Positions 21,481-32,658 of a stretch of DNA of 64,000 bases are shown here, piece after piece. Position 1 is the stretch's first letter; each line of letters starts with the position of its first letter. This DNA comes from Paragorgia papillata (taxonomy: Eukaryota > Cnidaria > Anthozoa > Scleralcyonacea > Coralliidae), in contig JAWNZC010000025.1 in assembly GCA_035771165.1 (NCBI GenBank), forward strand, positions 4,499,501 through 4,563,500, given 5' to 3'. Position numbers and translations under genes: made by a program. The notes below the pieces were generated by a model. It ran no database searches. It saw only the letters and a program-made list of their open reading frames with translations, and had not been told where the DNA came from.

Positions 21481-24400
21481 CTACTTTCTTATCATATTCA
21501 AGTTGATTAAATGCCTCATAGTTGGACGACCGTGGGGACAATTCCACGGATGCTCCATCTCTCCCATGTGGTTAACGATCCTTGTCATTTGTGCACGGTT
21601 TAAGGATGTGCCTACCATGATAGACATACGACAAGCCCTACTTGCGAACATCTTTCGAACATTGGACGGCCTATAGCTCACACCTGGGCTATCACTGAGC
21701 ATAAATATCAACTCGTCGATATCAGGTTTGCCAAAGCTCCAATTCTTGCTGACCGGTGAGGATACCAGCTTGACCCTTTCAGATACGGCGGCTTCTTCGT
21801 CAACGTGAAAATCAAAACCGTTCTTCCTAAAGACCTCGATGTTATCAAGCAGAATGCTTTCGTTGACAGCTGTGAGGTCAAGCGCTTGCGGACAGATGAG
21901 GCGTTGGGATTTGATAACCGTATTTTTCTGTTGGTCCTCGAAGTTGTATTTCTCATCCGAAGCATGCTGGTCGATTATAAACAAGTCGTCCTTCAACTTA
22001 GAGATAATAAAACCTTGATTAAACTGCCCAATGATTTCCATCTCACCGAACATCTCCTTCGTGATGTGTCTTTCCAGTTCCTCTTCAGCACTCTGGTTGT
22101 TTTCTGCGGCAATGGTCGCCCGAAAAGAACGGGCGTTATTTGAAGCTTGTTCGCTACGCTCTCGGTTTTTTTCAGTGGTACCTAGTTTTTGCCAGTCGAA
22201 ATTAACAGTAATGTTCTTCCTATTTGTGGTATCCATTCCTTTCACGTAATCATCGTCAAGTCTTATTTTCTTGTGAGTAGTATGTTCACTCCCTTTAGGA
22301 CTTCCATCTTCGGCGGTATGAGTTTCGAATTTCCGTTTAAGTTCACCAGTACTTTTTGTACTACATTTACTGCCAATCTTAACACGGCCTTGGAAGGAGT
22401 CTCCTCCAGCTTCTGAAATTGCGTTTATTTCTTCGTTTTCATTACAATCTTGCAATTCTTCTACCTCGCACAGATCAGTTTTGCTAGCTTCTATATTTTC
22501 TGTCATGGACGTTTCCTCCCTCACCGAACGACTGGCCTTTGTACATTCTTCATTTACATCGTCGTTTTTCAAGCAGTTACTGTGTTGCTCTACTTCAAAC
22601 TTTAAGTCATTGGTACTATCAATCAATGGTGTTTTGGCCGGAGTGTCCACATCTGAATTCTGTTGCTTTGTGTCCGTGTAGTTCAAAATTGAACTACGTT
22701 TCTTCTCTTTGCAAACTGTGGATGCATTAGCCAGCAAAAGTCTTTCTTTGATCGACTTTGAAAACGCAGATTTGTCTCCCTCGTCTTTCGGCTTGCTGAA
22801 TCCCAATTTGATTTGAGTAAGTGGTTTTTCGTTCAGTTGATAGCTTGATGTGCCTGGATCAAACATGGACTTGAGTGAACTCTTGATTGTGGCTAAAAGG
22901 ACTTTCTCTTGCTGTAGGAAAACTTGTCGTTTGTCTGGTGTGACATTGACATCAACTAATTCTAAAGAAAAACAATAGAAGCATTGTCATATAGATGTTT
23001 GTCAAGATCAAATACTAAAAAAATTATTCTGAACCCCAGACAGCTATCAAACCAGTTAGATCACTGATCTGGGTTAAATTCTCCAACATTGAGCTACTGA
23101 GGCTCAGAGGAAGAGCTAAGGTTGCAAAAATTCATAGTCATACGTGCGCTCCTAAGTACTGTAGTAGTGTTGGCTATGTGATGTAGTCGAATCGGCCTTG
23201 TCAGATTGTCCATAAATTTTTGCGTTAAAATTATAATTACTGCCAATGCTTTAAAGAGCAATACAATACCTTTGTTTAATGAAATATTCAATGCCAAAAA
23301 TGGATACTGGTTTCTGTTAAAACCGTGATAAACTTCATTCACCAGTCGTATGACTTTGGGTAAATCACATGGTCGTTTATTAATAAAAATGAATTGTCGA
23401 TCAGTAGTACTTCGGCCTGCTCCATGGTCACAGCGTGACACATATCCTGTCAAACAAAATATGGGATCTTCATCAATTCCAGCAATGTCCAATCCTTGCT
23501 CTTCACAATCTTCTTGCTTTGGGCTGACTTGCTTGAATTCTACTACAGTTTGCAACTGCAAAGCAACAGATTACAACATTTGGTAGTAACTTCAGAAAAC
23601 TCTTGTGGATTTCAGACTCTGATTCAAATTGATACTTTGTCAAATATATAGAAAGATTATTACACTACCTGTTTCGGTCCAAACACATTACTTATATTCT
23701 CCCTGATTTCAGCATTTCCATTTGTCGACAGCACCAAGTTTTTCTTGCCTTTTTCAGACTGAGTGTGACAACTAAATCTGACTCCTGTTGAAATGACACA
23801 GTAGCTTTGCAAAACTTGAACAAGTTTGGCATATTCTCTTTTTAGATTTCGTAAAAACTCTTTGTGCCTTACAGGAAGGGTAGAGAAAAGATTATACAGT
23901 GTCACCGTGGTTCCAGGGACTCTGGCTGCGGCAGTTTGTTTGGTGATTTCACCATCATGGTTGTATTCTATTCTAGTTCCAATGCTTTTTGACAGGTGGC
24001 AAGTGGTGATGGACAGGTCACTAGATATTAGAAAAAGTATTATAAGGGTGATGATTTGAAATTATAGTTCAGAATCATTCTAAGGAAATTATGAAAAGAA
24101 ACTATCATTTGTTACCCTTAAAGAAGAATTTAACCCTGTTGAAAGGAGGGGAGAGGTTGGTAAAATTAACTTTAGGGTTAGTTCAATTTTGGTAGGGTGT
24201 CCGAATAGGGGGACAACCCATTCACCATTTCCTTTATAGGGGAGGGGGTGGGGGAATGGATATTTTATGGAATTGACCAATTTTAAAAAAATTGCATAAA
24301 ATGACAATTGTGCAGTAAAAGTCTGAGAAGGGAGCCAAACACATGGATATCATGTTAAGAATGGTACATTTGCAACCTTGGTGTAACAGAATGTAATAAA

Positions 24401-24902
24401 TGTTGTGTACATGTACATTAAATGGCACTCTGGGGTGACTGCAATCTACAGTACAGTCACTAACGCAAGTGAGATTTACCAATATTTTTCAACTGTTTCA
24501 TTTTTCAACATGAATATAATTCCCCGAATTAAATGTTCCCGCCATAATTGATCAATATCGCGCCATGCTTAATTACCTCAGCGCACACAATGAACTCAAC
24601 GCTTCGCCACGAAAACCAAACGTCTCGACCCCAACCAGATCGGAAAAAACATTCAGCTTTGACGTGTGGTGCTTGAGTGCCAAGGCCTGGAAATTCTCGG
24701 GCAACACTCCTGAGCCATTGTCGACCACTTCAACGCTCTCTGCTCCGAAGTTCTTCAAGCGAATTTCGATGTTCGTTGCTCCAGCATCTAAGCTATTCTC
24801 AACTAGCTCCTTCAAAGCAGTAGAAAGCGTCACAACAACTTGACCAGAGCATATCTGATGCACAGAGCGTCGGTCTATCGCCTTTACGGTTGGAGTGCTC
24901 AT
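21481..24902 (-). CDS. PMS2: PMS2, MutL-alpha mismatch repair endonuclease, 4 exons
   Basis: MutL homologue that pairs with MLH1 and nicks the strand during mismatch repair, 814 aa (862 in human). Exons, 5' to 3': 24577-24902, 23669-24020, 23270-23555, 21481-22961. The GHKL ATPase motifs are present: [16 protein letters not shown] and [10 protein letters not shown] in exon 1. The transducer domain spans exons 2-3 and the start of exon 4 (VNVTPDKRQ). A low-complexity linker is followed by the C-terminal dimerisation and endonuclease domain with the metal motif [12 protein letters not shown] near residue 650 and [11 protein letters not shown] at the end. The whole linker and nuclease domain lie in one 1.48-kb exon. 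The start is the ATG at 24902 (MSTPTVKAI), shorter than the human N-terminus. It diverges from NECAB over only 283 bp. Confidence 0.97.
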
Positions 24903-25185
24903 ATCGGGCAGACTAAGCTCCTTCGAGTGTCTCAATGTGATGTTTTACCCACCCCCCTTTAAGACAAAGAAATCGTATCTTTGCCAGGGGGGCATTACTG
25001 TATATACAAAAAAACGGTAGTCACAATGTGATGTTTCACCAACCCCCGTTGAAGTTAGGGAAAAGTAGTTTAACCAGGGGGGTATTTCTGTATATGCAAA
25101 TACAGTGGTCCAACCGTCAAAAGCCGAAGGAGCTCCCACTGTTTTCTGGCCGGTTGTTTTTAAAGTGTCATTTATTTCCCTTGTC
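24903..25185. promoter_or_regulatory. Compact divergent promoter PMS2/NECAB with tandem duplication
   Basis: Only 283 bp separate the two start codons. It contains two imperfect direct copies of a roughly 90-bp unit (24932-25022 and 25023-25110), each with CAATGTGATGTTT, a C-run, CCAGGGGGG(C/T)AT and CTGTATATRCAAA. The 3' part of unit 2 is within 80 bp of the NECAB start. Regulatory role is inferred from position. Confidence 0.55.
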
Positions 25186-28100
25186 ATGGCGGAAGACCTC
25201 GCTGACGAACAAAACGAGTTGCTAAAAAACAAAACTACTGATGGTTTAGCGATTTTCAAAGATGTAAGTATTTATATTTATACTAGGTTTGTTTGAAAAG
25301 ACATCTCAGCCGCTTCGCCTTCGTTCTCTTGACCCTTCGTAATTTCAACATTTCTAATTTGCAATTTTGCAGGTCTTCAGGCGAGCAGATAAAAATGGTA
25401 TGTCTATATAGCTTCCTTGCTGAATATATTATTAATTTGATAGGGGTACGATACGACAATACGTTGTACAATTTTGGCTATCCACAAGTCAACTTAACAA
25501 ATTAAGGCAAATAACGATATTGTACACACAGACCCAACAGACGTCGGACTAGTCAATTGCTCGCAGCAGCTGTTCATAATTTTGCTCGACCAATTCACCT
25601 GCTTCTGTTTTCAGTATTGATAAAACTAAGTGCTGGGAAAGTATTGTTTGTTGTAGTTTCGCTTTCAGTTTGAGAAAGACTGCAGAGGGCATTACTTACA
25701 GGTTTTTCAATTTTAAAAAGTGCTTGTACCGACATATATCCTGTACTGTACTGTACTGTAGGTCATCATCCTCTAATTATCATGCCGGCAGAGGTACTAC
25801 ACTACCTGCTCCCCCCCTGAAATGTTGAAAGTGGTGGGAGAACCTCTGGTTGAACACATTGTTTCTTTGATCACTCTGAGCCAATGAAGTCGCTAGGCAA
25901 GTGTTTGCATTTGTTGGGCTTTAATTAGATTACTGCAACATGAAAGAATGAAAGAGAGATTGGTGGTGTCTTCGACCAGTGGTTCTCTCACCCCCCCAAC
26001 ACACACACCTAAATGCTAAAAGGGGGGGGTATGCAAAGTGAGCATGCATTGCAAAGCACTTACCATTCCTTGTATTTATAATCATGATTTGATCCAGAAA
26101 GTCAGGAATTTTCATTTGTATATATTAAGTGAAATTACCAACTATTTTTCTCCTGGTATTTTTTAGATGATGGGGCACTGTCATTGGCAGAATTTAAAAC
26201 ATTTTTTAGTGATGGCATCTTATCATCTGAGGACTTGGAGAAACTCTTCAATGACATAGATACCCACAATACTACGTAAGAATTGTACTTTATACTCAGT
26301 TATGGTAACTCATTGATGGCTTTTGCAGGCTGGCTGGCTCTCTTGGTGGGCAACTAGAAATTCTTAGGGCACTCAAGTCCCACCCCCTTTTTAAAAAAAT
26401 AATTAATACATGTATTAGTTAATCTTTATTTTTTATAGCAATATTGACACCCAGGAACTCTGTGGTAAGTCTGTGTGTAAATAATAACATGTTAATATAA
26501 TAGTTTTAAAAAAATGACAGGTTGTAATTGTAGAATTTTGATGTAGAAATGGCATCTTAATAAATTATTGTAATGTTTGAAAGTTTTTTTTGTTTTTTTC
26601 ATTTAATCTCTTCTTTAACCTCATTTACCTGTACGGGTAGATTACTTTCAAGATCATTTGGGACCATTTTCATCAATCTTTTCTGGGTTGGAAAATATGA
26701 ATCTTGCTGTCAAAAATGTATTACTTGAGACTTCAAAGGTACATTGTCAAGTAAATCTGGTATTTTATTCAATGTACAGTATAGAAATGTTAAGGTCAAC
26801 AAATTTGTATTATTTTCTGTAGAACTATCCTTCTGCAACTTTTTTTGCAAAGTTTACAACAAGATTCTTGATGCAAGAGGTAAAGAATGATCATGTTCTT
26901 CCACAACAGAAATTTTTGCTGTCCACAGATGAGGAGAATAAAATTTATGGCAGATCCTTTTTTGTTCTTTTATAACTTGGATCCGATCAGTGTGAATTAA
27001 GCAACCTGTTAATTAATCCATTATTTTTTTAATTCATAGTCAGTGAAAATATTTACTTTTATAATGTTGAATATGTACATTAATATGCATTTTAATATTT
27101 ATTGCAAGTGTATGCTTAAATTGTTGTTCACTTGATGGTACTGTCCAGAAAAGATGGTGGTGCTGTGGTGGTACATTTAACCATAATGCTTTGTAACCTA
27201 AAGTCAGCTACGGTAATACAACAGCTAAAGACTAAACATTGTCATGTTAAAATAATTAAAAGTAGGCAAGAACTTCCTTCCCATGAAAGTTGATCTTTTA
27301 TTCTAATAATTCTACAAGAAGCAAATTTTGTGGTTAGATGTACAAGTCGCCATCTTTTTTAGTACAGTTAATAGCAACCAGGATGAAAACTGTATGACAA
27401 AAGACCATTTTTGATATATTATGAAAGATGTAACTGTCTGATGAAGGAACAATATTTTTTTTAATTCAGGTTGTTAACCAGTTAGGCTCATTGCAATATC
27501 ACGTTGATACAGCGATGGAGAAAATTGATGAAGAAGAACACAACAAAGGGTAAACTTGCTTGTAACCTGTTATTAATTGTATAAAAACGTAAAGTGCTGC
27601 GTACACAGTATTTTTGACAAACGTCTGCCATATGTCCGTTACAATACACGCCTAAAAATCTCGCAAGTTGTTACAGCATTGTTGCCTGAACAATGCTGTA
27701 ACAACTTGTTGACATATGTGAACAACATTGATAAATGAACAACATGGTTCATCATTGTTTCAACAAGTTGTTACAGCTTGATGAAACAACAACCGTTGTT
27801 CACGCATGTTGTAACAACCGAAGAACATGTTGCTACATCAACCATGTTCACCATTGTTGTAACATTGTTGTTCATCGTTGTTATTTCGTCATGCTGTTAC
27901 AACATGTTGTATCATGTGACAACAACGTTGTTGGCTATAGAAATGTGCTGTTGGAACAACTTGTTCATGACTGTTGATTTATCCGTGAACAAGTTGTTCG
28001 AACCATAAGTGAACAACTTGTTGACAACTTGTTCACGGGGAGCAGCACAACATTGTTCACGGTGAGCAGCACAACATTCTTTACGCCTGGTAACAACCGT

Positions 28101-31100
28101 GAACAAGTTGTGCGTTTTTACGCGTGTAGTCGGTTATGTGAGCGCACGTAACTACAGTACTACACAGCCAAAAATAGCACATGTTACAGCAATGGTGGTT
28201 GAACAGTACTGTAACAACAATCGAAATATAGTAAGGTTAGATATACTGCCAAAACAGAGAACGTGGAAAAAGAAAACGTTTCTCTCTGACGAAGGGCCTT
28301 CGCTCGAAACGTTAGACTGCTACGTTCTCTGTTTCAGCAGTATATCTAACCTTACTATATTTCGATTGTTGTTTCAACACTGCCTAAGCAGCACGCTACT
28401 TTTATAGTACTGTACTGTAACAAGGCGGCTATCATGCGTGAACAGTACTGTTGATTCATCATTGTTCCAAACACTCAACAGCATTGTTCACGTCTGTGAG
28501 TGCAGTCTGTTTGTCCAGGCTGTGCGTTTTTACGCGTGTAGAGTACTGTCAGTATGCCCAATCATTCTTTATAAATATTAAACATAAATTTGTGGATTAT
28601 TTCTGTAGGATCAGTATTCCTTATGTAGAGAATAAAGGAAGTCCAATGAGAACCAAAACGAAGAAAAAGCTTCAAAACTTTCAACAACAGCTAAGCAGTG
28701 AAGGTACACTAGTATTGTGCCAACTATACATGCATGTACAACTATATTAACACTTTGAGGCCTGGACCTCTCCCCGTGCTGCATAAAATCGTCTGACGTT
28801 AGCCGGAATAAACCTTAAAGACTCGTCGTCAGGCTTCAAAGTATTAAGAACAATATTTTTATTAAGTAATTCATGCATTGATATTGCTTATAATAATATT
28901 GTCCTGAGAGAATATATATTTTTACGATACGTATTTTCCGCAGCAAAGAAAGAATAACAATTCAATTTGCGTTTACATCCATATAGGCACGTCAGTGTTG
29001 CGTTTGACATCTCAAGTTGATCGCTTGGCTGAGCTGGTGAAAAAGCTAGAGAGCAAGGTATTTTGTCAAGAAAAAAATACCGTTTAATTTATAAGTAGAG
29101 TTTTCATTCGAAATATTATGTTTAGAATAGTTCAACCTTGTAGTTATAAATTTTATTCTATTTTTCATCTCATCTAGGTGAAGTTTAACGTAGTCGAAGA
29201 AGAAATTAATTTTCGGGAGGATAAAACGGTAAGGAACGCGGTATTGAAAAGCCGAATATGACTGAGATACAACACCGCCAATGACTTCAGGGCATGTCAC
29301 ACGAGGCAATTTTCCCTTGCAACTTGAAACGCAATTTTTGTCGAAAAAAAATATTGCAAGTTGCAGTGGGGGTGTCACACGCTGCAACTTGTCTCGTAGC
29401 GTTGCGAGAATAGTTGCAAACATGGGGTGTCACACGAGGAAATCTTTCTTGTAACTTGCAATACAACGCCATTGCGTTGCAAGTTGCAAGGAAAATTGCC
29501 TTGTGTGACATGGCCTTTACACAATGAGACGCTCATCAGGGCATAATACATACAATTGTAGTATATAGGTGAAGACCTCTGCCAATGTTACAACAGTTTA
29601 TTTCATATTCGAGAGAGTAAATATATGTAGAGTATTGCGTAGGCAGTGTTTTAGATAGAGCAAAGTGAAAAGATTGTAAACTGACGAGATTAGTTTTTTA
29701 TAACGAAATAATGACGTTTCGAATGGTGCCCTTACTTTACCGCAGTGAGTTGCGAAGATTTTAATGAAGTTAGGAAGTAATATATCCAACACGAGTCAGT
29801 GTTCTTCCTCCGATTTCTAAATACTGCCAAGCGGGTTGAATATACGAGGCGAAGCCGAGTTTTTTTAACCCGCTTGGCTGTATTTCGACATCGGAGGATG
29901 AACACTGACTCGTGTTGGATATAGTTTCTCAAACGAATCAATATTTTAAGAGAAAATCGACCTCAAAGTTTGCTAAATTTGACCGTAATCTTCCTCCGAT
30001 TTCTAAGTACTGATTAAATATTGATTTCTTTTGAATTTTCCTCATGAATTATTAAAGAGTTTGAGAAGTTCATTTAATTGCCTAGGTTTGTCTCTACAGA
30101 CAGATACGATAATTATTATACATGCATTGCTGTAAATGTCTTTTGATTTAGGTGATCATTGTACGTCGCAAGTTTGTAGTATATACTGAGAGCCAGGACG
30201 AGTTCAAGAAATCTTTAAAGGCATACATCAACGAAACTGGACGCGCCGAAGGCTGCATGGAGTAGGTGGTAGTCATAATTCTAACTAGCAATGTAGCTCG
30301 AGTGTGCGCCGTATAGTATTAACGCCATGTCCACGCTAATCCGTTTGCAAACGAAAACGGAGACCTCGTATCGAAAACGGAGACCTCGTATCGAAAACGG
30401 AGACCTCGTATCGAAAACGTATCAAACGTTTTCCGCCCACACTATCGTTTTCGTCGTTTAGTAAAACGCTAAAAAGATCTACAGGGGTATGAATGAATAG
30501 TTCTAGGTGACTGAAACCAAGATAACACAATTGTGACATCATCGTTTTCCAAAAGCTTCGTTTTCGCTGTCCACACTGGTGCAGAAAAACTGCGTCTTCG
30601 AATGTCTCCACTCTGGAAAGCGTTTTACTAAACGCCGGATCTAACCGTATCATAAAGTCTCTGTTTTCGTTTGAAAACATTATTTGTGGACATGGCCCGC
30701 TGACAATCACACCGCTTCGAACGTTTGCGCAGCGCATACGCCATAACATGCGCACCATGGTATAACACCAAAGCGAGGCTTGGTGCTGACAAACTGGCGT
30801 AAACTTTCGCAGAAACTGGGAGCGAATAATCTTTCTTTCAAAAACTAACTTGTGCTCTTTGGTTCTGTGAAATTATTTCAATTTTCAGTATCTTCCCTTT
30901 ATTTCTTGCAGGGTGTCAATTCAGGTGTTCACTGATTCAGATATCTTTGTTTTGTACGAGATTTGGTCAAGCAAAGCTGATCTTAATCGGTAAGCTACAA
31001 TGAACTCCATTCATTGTATATATAAATACAATATCACTTGTGTTCTTGTTCCTAGCTATTACACTTCTGCTGAGTCAAGAGCTTTTCTTCGCGCCAACGT

Positions 31101-32024
31101 TGACCATCTTCAACAACCAGAAGAATACTCTCAGATGCCTATACCAGGTAATATTATATCTCAACTGTAAATTGTCCAGTCAGAGAGCTTGATTTGTACC
31201 ACGTGACCAGTTAATTTATCGTAGAATTACCCGCCACAGCCGGGATATTCGAGTTCGTGTACGACGCGTGAATGTCACTGTGAACAATTGCGAGATAAGA
31301 AAACGTTTCACCTGATGAACACTCAGATGTTGACAAGAAGATTGTTAGCTAGGTTACAAGAAAATAAGGATTCAGGGAATACAAAGAAAGCAACAAACAA
31401 TGCATCCAGAAGCCTTGAGACGACAAAAGAATGGAAACAGACAATGAAAAGCGGACAAAAGTTAAGCTAAGCTAACTTTATTAACATTATTTAAGCTTTT
31501 TTTGGAAAGATTAATTGTTTCGATATAATATATAATTTATTCGCTCGGGGAATTCGATGAAATATTACCCCTCGGGATATATCATACCTTGGGGTAATAT
31601 TTCATCGAATTCCCCTCGCTCCAGGTCTACCTGAGCGAGTGATCGTTGATGTTTCACATACGAGATGTTTGAATAAGAATAGAGCTAAATTTCCATAGAT
31701 AAAGATGGTACACCGATATGGCCGCCATTTCATTGTTTTGGTACACCAATATGGCCGCCGTGACATCAGATGAGAACGATCTACCTGCATGTATACTATA
31801 GTAATGTAAGCCACGAAGTGTCGCGCTTTTGAGTTCTCCTGGAAACAAGTTGGAAGATGCCCTATTTCGGAGGGGCTAATTTATCAATAGTATAATGAGG
31901 ACCTCTTTCTGAACAATATTGGAGTGCCTACCCCTGACCACTTTTGTACTAAAGTCACTAAAGAACGTATTAATTCTGTTTATATTTAGCTGTGTGGTTA
32001 CTCGACGCCAATGAAGAAGATTAA
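25186..32024 (+). CDS. NECAB-type protein: EF-hand plus C-terminal ABM domain, 14 exons
   Basis: N-terminal EF-hand calcium-binding (NECAB1/2/3 family) protein, 334 aa; vertebrate members are neuronal calcium-binding proteins. Exons: 25186-25263, 25373-25397, 26167-26275, 26439-26464, 26641-26738, 26823-26879, 27470-27549, 28609-28703, 28987-29057, 29178-29228, 30152-30261, 30912-30989, 31056-31147, 31990-32024. The first EF-hand loop is canonical (DKNDDGALSLAE, residues 32-43); the second (around DIDTHNTTNIDTQE) looks degenerate. The middle is a coiled-coil stretch (LTSQVDRLAELVKKLESK). The C-terminal ABM-like domain contains FVVYTESQDEFKKSL, VFTDSDIFVLYEIWS and SRAFLRANVDHLQQP. A single ancestral gene for the three vertebrate paralogues is likely. 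Introns 7, 10 and 11 carry several fold-back and MITE elements. AATAAA lies at 32190-32195. Confidence 0.95.
27650..28130. mobile_element. MITE of the TACACGCGTAAAAA family, with AACAACTTGTTG arrays
   Basis: The left end is ACACGCCTAAAAATCTCGCAA and the right end TTGTGCGTTTTTACGCGTGT. The interior is almost entirely variants of the palindromic word CAACAACTTGTTG and GTTGTTACAACATG. A related terminus (GCTGTGCGTTTTTACGCGTG) occurs again at 28520-28545 and another full copy is at 59802-60126. It lies in NECAB intron 7. Confidence 0.75.
28213..28374. mobile_element. Fold-back palindrome with CTGACGA...GAAAC core
   Basis: The arm AACAACAATCGAAATATAG then GGTTAGATATACTGCC is repeated inverted at the right end (GGCAGTATATCTAACC... 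as agcagtatatctaacc, CGATTGTTGTT). The centre reads CTCTGACGAAGGGCCTTCGC then TCGAAACGTTAGA. A second copy is at 36653-36848 and a half copy at 54632-54690. Non-coding. Confidence 0.8.
28749..28848. mobile_element. Very short inverted-repeat element (AACACTTTGAGGCCTG)
   Basis: The ends AACACTTTGAGGCCTG and CAGGCTTCAAAGTATT are inverted; the interior includes AAATCGTCTGACG and GACTCGTCGT. A shorter relative lies at 50268-50332, and the aacgcCAGACGATTTTA word recurs at about 10425, 10450 and 58645. Non-coding. Confidence 0.6.
29290..29516. mobile_element. MITE with GGCATGTCACACGAGGC ends and GCAACTTGCAA words
   Basis: The inverted ends GGGCATGTCACACGAGGCAA / TTGCCTTGTGTGACATGGCC extend through CAATTTTCC and TTGCAACTTG. 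GTGTCACACG recurs internally (about 29371 and 29427) with the word TTGCAACTTGCAA in both orientations. It lies in NECAB intron 10. Confidence 0.75.
29781..29923. mobile_element. Fold-back palindrome in NECAB intron 10
   Basis: TATATCCAACACGAGTCAGTG and its complement CACTGACTCGTGTTGGATAT bound a hairpin whose arms also contain CCTCCGATTTC and AAGCGGGTT. A neighbouring word (cttttgaattttcctcatgaattattaa, 30020-30055) recurs near 42560 and 48730, showing a dispersed family. Confidence 0.75.
30324..30696. mobile_element. MITE with GCCATGTCCACG ends
   Basis: The inverted ends GCCATGTCCACGCTAATCCG / (complement) GCCATGTCCACAAATAATG continue into CAAACGAAAAC(G/A)GAGAC. Close to the left end a 21-bp unit (cggagacctcgtatcgaaaa) is tandemly repeated three times (about 30356-30418). 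CGTTTTCG words recur throughout. Non-coding, in NECAB intron 11. Confidence 0.75.
31544..31620. repeat. Short perfect-arm hairpin in last NECAB intron
   Basis: GGGGAATTCGATGAAATATT then ACCCC is inverted as GGGGT, AATATTTCATCGAATTCCCC around a 17-bp spacer. This makes a stable 25-bp stem. Confidence 0.8.
31660..31840. repeat. Dispersed repeat with ATATGGCCGCC words
   Basis: The segment gaataagaatagagctaaat then acaccgatatggccgcc and ccgtgacatca matches 46235-46345 (gaataagaatagagctaaat, aaatatggctgccg, ccgtgacgtca). Two copies of ATATGGCCGCC-type words flank TTCATTGTTTTGG inside each. Family unknown. Confidence 0.65.
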
Positions 32025-32658
32025 GTTTCAGTTGAAGAATTCACCACCATGCACTATACTTCTATCTGCAGCTAGAGAGAAACGCACGAAATTGATGTCA
32101 ACCAACATCGGGATTTGCAAATTGATTTCTGGTAAATTTAATTTTGAAGCATACAATGTAATAGTTTGAGTTAATACTGTAGATATGCATAATAAATCTC
32201 ACAAGAATATATAATTGAGTGTATGTGCAGTGTTTATTTACCAATACCAATAAACTTTATTTAACGAGGGTGACACAATTACAATAGATATTGTATTCTT
32301 CCCTGTGGCATTTATATGTTCAGCGTTTCAATTCTATTACAGAATCATCCTCAGAGAAACATGAGAACATTTTTCATGATTTCTTGCACTGCTAAAGTCA
32401 ACCAAAAAAATCCCGCTCGACTCAGCCGAAATTTTTAGGTTGAATTTAGCAGTGTAAGAAATCATGAAAAATTTTTGTAAAGAATCCGAATAGCGTAAAA
32501 TGGCATCAATGAAGTCGAATGTTTCGCGCATACTCATTGCGGGGGAAAGGGAGACTAGTTATCACGCGATTTGCACGTGAATCTGTTCCACAATTCAGCG
32601 CGCGCTTTTGGCTTCTATTTTATGACGTGCATCAATTAGAACCCCTGCGACATCAAAG
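32025..32658. other. NECAB 3' flank and upstream region of next gene
   Basis: After the NECAB poly(A) signal (32190-32195) there is a fold-back at about 32368-32478 (atttttcatgatttctt, actgctaaagtcaacc inverted as ggttgaatttagcagt, aagaaatcatgaaaaat). The remainder to 32658 holds the presumed promoter of the next gene; a stop codon in frame precedes its ATG. Confidence 0.5.

Noticed and set aside
21481..22866. A separate 461-aa gene
   Set aside because: It is the large last exon of PMS2; reading continues upstream through a proper acceptor at 22961 into the ATPase exons.
28099..28407. A small protein gene in NECAB intron 7
   Set aside because: Lies entirely in MITE and palindrome sequence; no codon or domain support.
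30350..30420. Possible CRISPR-like direct repeats
   Set aside because: Three 21-bp units without spacers, inside a MITE in an animal intron.
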